Assembly: GCA_039984955.1 (NCBI GenBank)
Contig: JBDWTN010000006.1
Coordinates: forward strand, 248,001 to 312,000
Direction: 5' to 3'
Source of the DNA: Marinobacter alexandrii
GTDB taxonomy: Bacteria; Bacteroidota; Bacteroidia; Cytophagales; Cyclobacteriaceae
Length of the DNA stretch: 64,000 bases
The notes under the pieces are model-generated. The model was not told where the DNA came from and did not search any database. It saw only the letters and a program-made list of their open reading frames with translations. A program made the translations under genes and the position numbers. The first letter of the stretch is position 1. Each line of letters starts with the position of its first letter. Shown here one piece after another: positions 59,076-64,000 of the stretch.

Positions 59076-61274
59076 CTACTTCACACTAAATTCATCAATA
59101 AAGAGCCATGCCTTACTTCCAGCCGCATCATGCCAAGCTGGACATATACCAATGTTTTGGGCTTTGAGTTTAATATATCTAGTATTCAAAGGTTCTTCTA
59201 GCTTAAGGACAAACTCTTGTGTTTGTTGTTCTTTCTCCTTGATAGAATGTTGATTTAGGACTGTTCCAAGCTTCTCAAAAGTGACTCCATCATCGGACTT
59301 CAAGTATGACACTTCAGTCGGAAAGAAAATCCAGGCATTATTGTATTGTAAAAATCCTGAAGATAGCTCTGAAACTAATCGATCCTCTCCGAGATCAATC
59401 ATTACCTCTACATCATCTCCCCAGTATCCTTGCCAGTTTCCGTCTCTAAATTGATTACTTCCTTTAAGTCCATTGGTAAGTCCAGTGTCACCTCCCGCAG
59501 CATAGTTCTCATTGTAATCAGAAGCAATCGTAGGTTCTATTCCATTTGCAAAATGAGGTTTAAACCGCTGAAAAATAGTATCGCTAAAGGTGGATTTACC
59601 GCTTTTAAAAGTGATTTTCCATACTGATTCCATACTTTGATGAACAGGTCTTTCGTATAATGCCCTTTCGCCTTTTGACGTGTAAAATACTTGAATGGAT
59701 GAATCATAAGCCTCTAGATTCACCATCAATCGACCATCTTCATTTTTTGTAAAAACCTTTACTGGAACAGTTTCAAATCCATAATTAACACCCAACTCAT
59801 CCAACACTTTATAATTCCCCCTCACTCTACCTTTAAACATTTCAAAATCTCGATCAGCCGGGTTATTCCATAAAACTTCCGCCATAGCAAGTAATCGAGG
59901 AAATACTTTGGAATCTATTTTTGACTGTGGCGCTTGCTCACTCCACATATTACACTCTCCACCAAGAATTAATTGTTCGGCTTCTTGTGATATACTCTCG
60001 GGAATGGGATTGAATGAATATACTTTTTCTAAATCAATGTCATTCAGACCATAATCAAAATAGGCGTGAGAGGTTGGTGATAAAATAGCTTCATTGCCTG
60101 ATTTTACAGCCTCAATAGCTCCATCAAATCCTCTCCAACTTTGAACAATCGCTCCTTGTGGCAAGCCCCCTTCAAGAATCTCATCCCAGCCAATCATCCT
60201 CCTGTTTTTAGATTCCAGAAAATTTCCGATTCTAGTTATAAAATAACTTTGTAGCTCATGCTCATCAGTAAGTCCTTCTATTTCCATTCTTCTCTGACAT
60301 TTATGACAGTGCTCCCAACGAAATTTAGGCACTTCGTCACCACCTATATGGATGTATTCCGAAGGGAATAATTCAATTACTTCGGATAAAACATCCTCTA
60401 AAAAAATGAAGGTTGAATCATTACCTGCACAATAGATTTCCTTAAAAACTCCCCATTCAGTCTCTACCTCAAATGGACCTCCCGTACAAGAGAGTTGAGG
60501 GTATGCGGCAAGTGCTGCTTGTGAATGTCCGGGAAGTTCAATTTCCGGCACTACAGTAACTCCTCTTTCAGTGGCATAGGCCACTATTTCACGAATATCT
60601 TCTTTCGAATAAAATCCTCCGTATCTCCCTCCCTCTCCATCATCACGCCAGGCCCCAATTTCAGTGAGCTTAGGATATTTATCTATTTCTATTCTCCACC
60701 CTTGGTCTTCAGTCAAATGCCAATGCAAAACATTCATTTTGTATAAAGCTAGAAGGTCAATGTAGCGTTTGACAAAATCTCTCTCCATGAAATGGCGGGA
60801 GCAATCCAGAAGTAATCCTCTCCATTCAAATTTTGACTGATCAATAATATGGACAGAAGGAATAGTCTTTCCATCTCCTAGTAATAGTACTTGTCTCAAA
60901 GATTGAAAAGCATAAAGAATGGCCTGATTGCTACCCCCCTTGACTTCTACTCGATCAGGGGAACTTCTGATTTCATATTCCTCCCCGGGTCTATCATCTA
61001 ACATAAAAACGATCGTATTTCGATCACTTTCGTCACTTAAACCTAAGTTGAAACCCGTAATAGAATTCAGATAATCCTTGAAAAGGTCCGAGTTTAATTT
61101 AGTTTCAGAACCAAATGATAATTGAGTTCTTTCATTGATCAGAAACTTTCCCGATCCCTGTTTTAAAAATTTAGGTTTGGGAATAATAGAAATAGAAACT
61201 TTTTCAATATTGCTATCACAAGAAATCAAGCTGAATAATAACAGAATTGATACAACAAATATTTTTATTCTCAC
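59076..61274 (-). CDS. Beta-N-acetylhexosaminidase, GH20 lipoprotein
   Basis: 732 residues from a GTG start with lipobox LISCDSN. GH20b domain (~25-140), then the catalytic TIM barrel opening FEWRGLLLDCSRHFM, with MNVLHWHLTEDQGWRIEI and the catalytic Asp-Glu pair in HIGGDEVPK, and SWRGFDGAIEA. A C-terminal part (~600-732) is a discoidin-like carbohydrate-binding domain (YLKSDDGVTFEKLGTVL). It removes terminal GlcNAc or GalNAc from chitin fragments or glycans. It is cotranscribed with cutC. Confidence 0.93.
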   Translation of the reverse strand: MRIKIFVVSILLLFSLISCDSNIEKVSISIIPKPKFLKQGSGKFLINERTQLSFGSETKLNSDLFKDYLNSITGFNLGLSDESDRNTIVFMLDDRPGEEYEIRSSPDRVEVKGGSNQAILYAFQSLRQVLLLGDGKTIPSVHIIDQSKFEWRGLLLDCSRHFMERDFVKRYIDLLALYKMNVLHWHLTEDQGWRIEIDKYPKLTEIGAWRDDGEGGRYGGFYSKEDIREIVAYATERGVTVVPEIELPGHSQAALAAYPQLSCTGGPFEVETEWGVFKEIYCAGNDSTFIFLEDVLSEVIELFPSEYIHIGGDEVPKFRWEHCHKCQRRMEIEGLTDEHELQSYFITRIGNFLESKNRRMIGWDEILEGGLPQGAIVQSWRGFDGAIEAVKSGNEAILSPTSHAYFDYGLNDIDLEKVYSFNPIPESISQEAEQLILGGECNMWSEQAPQSKIDSKVFPRLLAMAEVLWNNPADRDFEMFKGRVRGNYKVLDELGVNYGFETVPVKVFTKNEDGRLMVNLEAYDSSIQVFYTSKGERALYERPVHQSMESVWKITFKSGKSTFSDTIFQRFKPHFANGIEPTIASDYNENYAAGGDTGLTNGLKGSNQFRDGNWQGYWGDDVEVMIDLGEDRLVSELSSGFLQYNNAWIFFPTEVSYLKSDDGVTFEKLGTVLNQHSIKEKEQQTQEFVLKLEEPLNTRYIKLKAQNIGICPAWHDAAGSKAWLFIDEFSVK

Positions 61275-61342
61275 AACGCTAATTTAATCTGTCATTGAGA
61301 TTTAGTAATGAATATCTCGATGATAGGCTCCACATGTTATCC

Positions 61343-61350
61343 TACCTTTG
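61343..61350 (+). promoter_or_regulatory. -7 box giving a leaderless or near-leaderless transcript
   Basis: TACCTTTG is a perfect TAnnTTTG only 6 bp before the ATG at 61357. Transcription would start at or within a few bases of the start codon, typical of a leaderless mRNA. The TTG at 61348 used as a start would lie within this box, which supports ATG 61357. Confidence 0.6.
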
Positions 61351-61356
61351 CATTCT

Positions 61357-62130
61357 ATGAATACAAAAAACGAAATTGTAGAAAACTGGCTTCCACGATA
61401 CACAGGAACTGAGCTTAACGAATTTGGTCAATATATACTCCTCACTAATTTCAAGAACTATGTAGAACTCTTTGCAAAGCGTTTTGGCGTAGAGACTAAA
61501 GGCAAGGCTGGCGCGATGCAAACCGCTACCCACAAAGATATTACGATTATCAATTTCGGTATGGGAAGTGCTATGGCAGCCACTATCATGGATTTACTTT
61601 CTGCAATCACTCCCAAAGCAGTGCTCTTCCTTGGAAAATGTGGCGGACTAAAATCTCAAAACAAGCTTGGTGATCTGATTCTTCCAATAGCTGCGATTCG
61701 TGGAGAAGGTGCTTCAGATGATTACATGCCCGCCGAGGTTCCTGCCTTACCTTCTTTCCGACTTCAAAGAGCAATCTCGCACGTTATCAAAGCAAAAGGA
61801 TTCGATTATTGGACTGGCTCTGTATTCACCACCAATAGAAGAGTATGGGAACATGACGAAGATTTCAAAGAATACCTTCGATCCATTAGAGCTTCTGCCA
61901 TAGATATGGAAACTGCCACTCTTTTCACTGTAGGTTTTGCTAATAAGATTCCAAGAGGAGCACTACTACTTGTATCAGATAATCCTATGGAGCCAGATGG
62001 AGTAAAAACCTCTAAGAGTGACAAAAAGGTAACTGCTCAATTTGTAGACAATCATTTAGATATAGGAATTGATGCACTATCCGAACTCATCAACTCAGGT
62101 GAATCTGTAAAGCACATGCGCTTCGAATAA
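61357..62130 (+). CDS. amn: AMP nucleosidase (phosphorylase-fold)
   Basis: 257 residues from ATG 61357. The nucleoside-phosphorylase fold is visible: INFGMGSAMAATIMDLL, AVLFLGKCGGL, GDLILPIAAIRGEGASD, AIDMETATLFTVG and LLVSDNPMEPDGVKTSKSD. Short Bacteroidota proteins with these blocks are AMP nucleosidases, splitting AMP into adenine and ribose-5-phosphate, and lack the extra N-terminal domain of E. coli Amn. It is monocistronic, with the promoter next to the start codon. Confidence 0.9.
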   Translation: MNTKNEIVENWLPRYTGTELNEFGQYILLTNFKNYVELFAKRFGVETKGKAGAMQTATHKDITIINFGMGSAMAATIMDLLSAITPKAVLFLGKCGGLKSQNKLGDLILPIAAIRGEGASDDYMPAEVPALPSFRLQRAISHVIKAKGFDYWTGSVFTTNRRVWEHDEDFKEYLRSIRASAIDMETATLFTVGFANKIPRGALLLVSDNPMEPDGVKTSKSDKKVTAQFVDNHLDIGIDALSELINSGESVKHMRFE

Positions 62131-62195
62131 TTTTTTTTAACTACGATTAAACCTTTTGCAATCTGCATGATCTAAGAATAAACTAAATTTTTTAG

Positions 62196-62588
62196 ATGAT
62201 GAGAAAAACTGCATTAATAATCGGACTAATGGTAGCGGCTAATATTCTCTTTGCTCAAGGCAAAAGAGATGCTATGAAGGAAAAGGCGCAAGTGAAAATT
62301 GAGGAATATAAGGATCGTTTGAACCTCACACCTGATCAAGTAGCTGAGCTTAAAAAGATGAGAGAATCTACGAAACCAGAAATTGAAGCGATTCGCAATG
62401 ATGAATCTAAATCAAGAAGTGAGAAAATGAGAGCTCATGCTGATGTCGTGGAGAAAAGAGAAATGGAAGTAGCCAAAATCCTCAATGAGGATCAAATGGC
62501 TGAATTGAAAGTGATAAAAAAAGAAGTAAAGGCAAAAAGAGGAGAGCGGAGAGATAAAAGAAAAGAACGCCGTGATGGTGGCCGATAG
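62196..62588 (+). CDS. Spy-like periplasmic helical protein, basic C-terminus
   Basis: 130 residues: signal peptide (LIIGLMVAANILFAQG), helix RLNLTPDQVAELKKMRESTK, helix DVVEKREMEVAKILNEDQMA and a strongly basic tail (KAKRGERRDKRKERRDGGR). LTxxQ and LNxxQ motifs match the Spy/LTXXQ and DUF4890-like group. It is probably a periplasmic chaperone or metal-stress protein, a distant relative of the gene at 24833. A long inverted repeat follows. Confidence 0.75.
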   Translation: MMRKTALIIGLMVAANILFAQGKRDAMKEKAQVKIEEYKDRLNLTPDQVAELKKMRESTKPEIEAIRNDESKSRSEKMRAHADVVEKREMEVAKILNEDQMAELKVIKKEVKAKRGERRDKRKERRDGGR

Positions 62589-62614
62589 GCTTTCGGTAAA
62601 AACTTTACGCTAAA

Positions 62615-62755
62615 GAGAGTGTCTCAAAAGATCTTTCTGTTGCTAGAATGTCATTCGGACGAAGGGAGAATCCTTATTATATATTTAGTTAAACTCAAAT
62701 TATTAGTATGAAATCCTTCATGAATTCAGGATGACAGGCCTTTTGAGACACCCTC
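62615..62755. repeat. Composite inverted repeat (nested REP-like element)
   Basis: Outer arms GAGAGTGTCTCAAAAG (62615-62630) and CTTTTGAGACACCCTC (62740-62755) pair with one mismatch. Inside, TGTCATTCGGACGAAGG (62649) and CCTTCATGAATTCAGGATGACA-type sequence ending 62736 form the same TGTCATCCTGAG family as the element at 41336-41402. The size and nesting resemble non-autonomous mobile repeats; no flanking duplication was identified by eye. Confidence 0.65.
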
Positions 62756-62774
62756 TTTTGCTTTCTACGTGAAA

Positions 62775-62945
62775 AACGTATTCTTTCAAAATAGGCATCT
62801 CACTCATGCATGGCTACACCAAGCCCCCTAGCTTAGCATCATAATAAAACAAAAACATATAAAGTAAAATCCTCATAGTGTAAAATAAGTTAGGTTAATT
62901 AGGTTATCGAAAACTCCAGCTCATCCTGGAGTTTTTTTTGTTTAA
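62775..62945 (+). ncRNA. Candidate small transcript, copy A
   Basis: It begins with a -7-like TATTCTTT (62779), followed by ATCTCACTCATGCATG, a block CCCCTAGCTTAGCATCATAA, then TTAGGTTAATTAGGTTATC and a clear intrinsic terminator (AACTCCAG / CTGGAGTT plus T8) ending near 62940. A second copy with the same order follows 274 bp later. Either a small RNA or a very short coding unit (12 codons at 62806-62844) is possible. Confidence 0.6.
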
Positions 62946-63049
62946 AAAAGAGAAATGATTGTAAAGAATCTTATGCCGATGAACTTGATATGACTATTTT
63001 TTTTAAGAATAATAAACCATTCGTATCAAACTCAAACAACTATGTAAAT

Positions 63050-63212
63050 AACGTAATCTTTTAAATACGTATCTCGCTCATGCATGAGTCTATCCATACC
63101 CCTAGCTTAGCATTATAATAAAACAAAAACATATGAAGTAAAATCCTCAAGTGTTAATAAAGTTAGGTTAATTAGGTTATCAAAAACTCCGACTCATCCC
63201 GGAGTTTTTTGT
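63050..63212 (+). ncRNA. Candidate small transcript, copy B
   Basis: Second copy of the unit at 62775: -7-like TAATCTTT (63054), ATCTCGCTCATGCATGAG (with the perfect palindrome CTCATGCATGAG), CCCCTAGCTTAGCATTATAA, TTAGGTTAATTAGGTTATC, and a terminator with stem ACTCCG / CGGAGT and T6 (63186-63210). Identity is high in the promoter, middle and 3' parts and low in a 12-nt segment after the ATG whose length is kept. It ends next to the converging DUF72 gene. Confidence 0.6.
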
Positions 63213-63214
63213 TT

Positions 63215-64000
63215 TTAGAACAGGCTAGCCTGATCCTGACCTACAGGAATGGTCAAGTTTAATCCTAATTCCTTATTTAGTTTTTGTGTGAAGTAAGCTG
63301 ACAAGACTGGTGATTCCTTCTCCAGATTCTGATGAACGAAAAAATACAAGTTTTCCATTCCTCCATCAGTCCAATTTTTCACTCGTTTCATCCAGGTATC
63401 CAATCTTGAATAATCGCTTTCGTGATTTGCTCCCACATATCTTACAAATACATTGGGAGAAGTTAGTCTCATATGTAATAGATCCCTTCGTCCTGCTGTA
63501 TCCGTCACAATGTTAGAGATCCCATTTTCTTCAAAAAGAGCATAGACTTCATTCGCAACTTCAGCATCATTAAACCACTCCGTATTTCTGAGTTCGATTC
63601 CCAAAGGAACGTCTTTTGGCCAATACTCAACTGCTGTTACCAGACGTTCCATATTTTGAGGTTTGAAGTTATCATGCAGCTGTAAAAAACACATACCTAG
63701 TTTATCTCCAAATGCCCGGATATTAGTTACATAGCGCTCGATTGGCTCTTCTACATTATTTAGGCGCTTTATGTGACTCACCATCTGATGAACTTTAGGA
63801 AAGAACTTGAAGTTGTCCGGCGTTTTTTCAACCCATTTTTCAATTTGTTCAATCTTGAAGTGGTTATAAAAAGTGGCATTGAGTTCAATAGAGTTGAACT
63901 GAGTTGAATAATACGCTAGTTCATCCTTTGTACCTCTAGGATAAAATTTCTTTAAATCCTGCTTGTTCCATTTCGCACATCCAACAAAAACATCCTTTAG
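63215..64000 (-). CDS. DUF72 (YecE) family protein, start outside window
   Basis: The frame is open to the right edge, giving at least 261 residues; the N-terminal few residues are missing. TIM-barrel landmarks: VFVGCAKWN near the start, FNSIELNATFYNH, FKFFPKVHQMVSHIKR, LGMCFLQLHDNFKP, GIELRNTEWFN and VTDTAGRRDLLHMRLTSPNVFVRY split by usual loops. The family is widespread and of unknown activity. It converges on the duplicated small transcripts. Confidence 0.9.
   Translation of the reverse strand, partial: LKDVFVGCAKWNKQDLKKFYPRGTKDELAYYSTQFNSIELNATFYNHFKIEQIEKWVEKTPDNFKFFPKVHQMVSHIKRLNNVEEPIERYVTNIRAFGDKLGMCFLQLHDNFKPQNMERLVTAVEYWPKDVPLGIELRNTEWFNDAEVANEVYALFEENGISNIVTDTAGRRDLLHMRLTSPNVFVRYVGANHESDYSRLDTWMKRVKNWTDGGMENLYFFVHQNLEKESPVLSAYFTQKLNKELGLNLTIPVGQDQASLF

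Noticed and set aside
1-64000. CRISPR array, tRNA, rRNA, prophage or insertion sequence
   Set aside because: I found no regularly spaced repeats, cloverleaf-like sequences, rRNA blocks, integrase/transposase motifs or phage structural genes on either strand.

Overview
The window is chromosomal DNA of a member of the Bacteroidota, most likely a marine or otherwise aquatic member of the Cytophagales. The evidence is the AT-rich composition, lack of Shine-Dalgarno spacing, TAnnTTTG-type -7 boxes, SusD-free OMP_b-brl barrels, MacB-like permeases with 8 predicted membrane segments, fused CcoNO, Sec-type (clade II) NosZ, and many lipobox signal peptides. The genus cannot be fixed from this stretch. 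I saw no rRNA, tRNA, CRISPR array, prophage or insertion sequence.

Layout. 1-1884: an NtrC/NtrB-like two-component pair. 2052-6564: envelope and stress genes (UPF0391, CsbD, MscS, an AI-2E permease broken at an A8 tract). 6866-11004: AsmA/DUF748-type protein, lipoprotein, MacB-like permease. 11247-13962: an AraC-type regulator and a row of very small stress-type genes; three of the intergenic regions carry the same two-box promoter architecture. 14041-16871: overlapping DUF1611 (DgcN-like), ornithine/alanine racemase-like and VanX-like dipeptidase genes, a probable D-amino-acid cassette. 17342-21300: GH15 glucoamylase/trehalase facing a fused trehalose-6-phosphate synthase/phosphatase. 21480-28118: methyltransferase, outer-membrane barrel plus Spy-like helper, MacB-like permease with prefix domain. 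28275-30752: two universal stress proteins divergent from a cysteine-dioxygenase-like gene. 30749-39798: a ten-gene nitrous oxide reduction operon read leftwards (Rrf2 regulator, cytochrome c, fasciclin, NosZ, two NosL fusions, NosD, NosF, NosY, cupin). 39895-55064: oxygen-limited respiration (hemN, cbb3 oxidase and its assembly genes, copper ATPase, stress protein, thioredoxin, sulfurtransferase) ending with a FixL-like kinase and a receiver-CRP fusion regulator. 55129-59073 and 59076-61274: beta-mannosidase, CutC, GH20 hexosaminidase. 61357-64000: AMP nucleosidase, Spy-like protein, a composite inverted repeat, two copies of a small terminator-bearing transcription unit, and a partial DUF72 protein.

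How it fits together. The most coherent system is the microaerobic/denitrification block. Six promoters (hemN, ccoS, usp at 30046, the cdo-like gene, usp at 52316 followed by the copper ATPase, and a small membrane gene at 53897) each have a CRP/FNR-type palindrome TGAN-N4-NTCA whose centre lies exactly 55 bp from the centre of the -7 element. The natural candidate for the regulator is the receiver-CRP protein encoded at 54018, beside a FixL-like sensor that has lost the FixL heme histidine. A second apparent regulon is the TGWGATWTRTGTAAY / TGTAAY (21 bp apart) / CTTtRCAA arrangement in front of small stress genes at 11.8-13.8 kb. Both regulons were found by eye and need a genome-wide scan.
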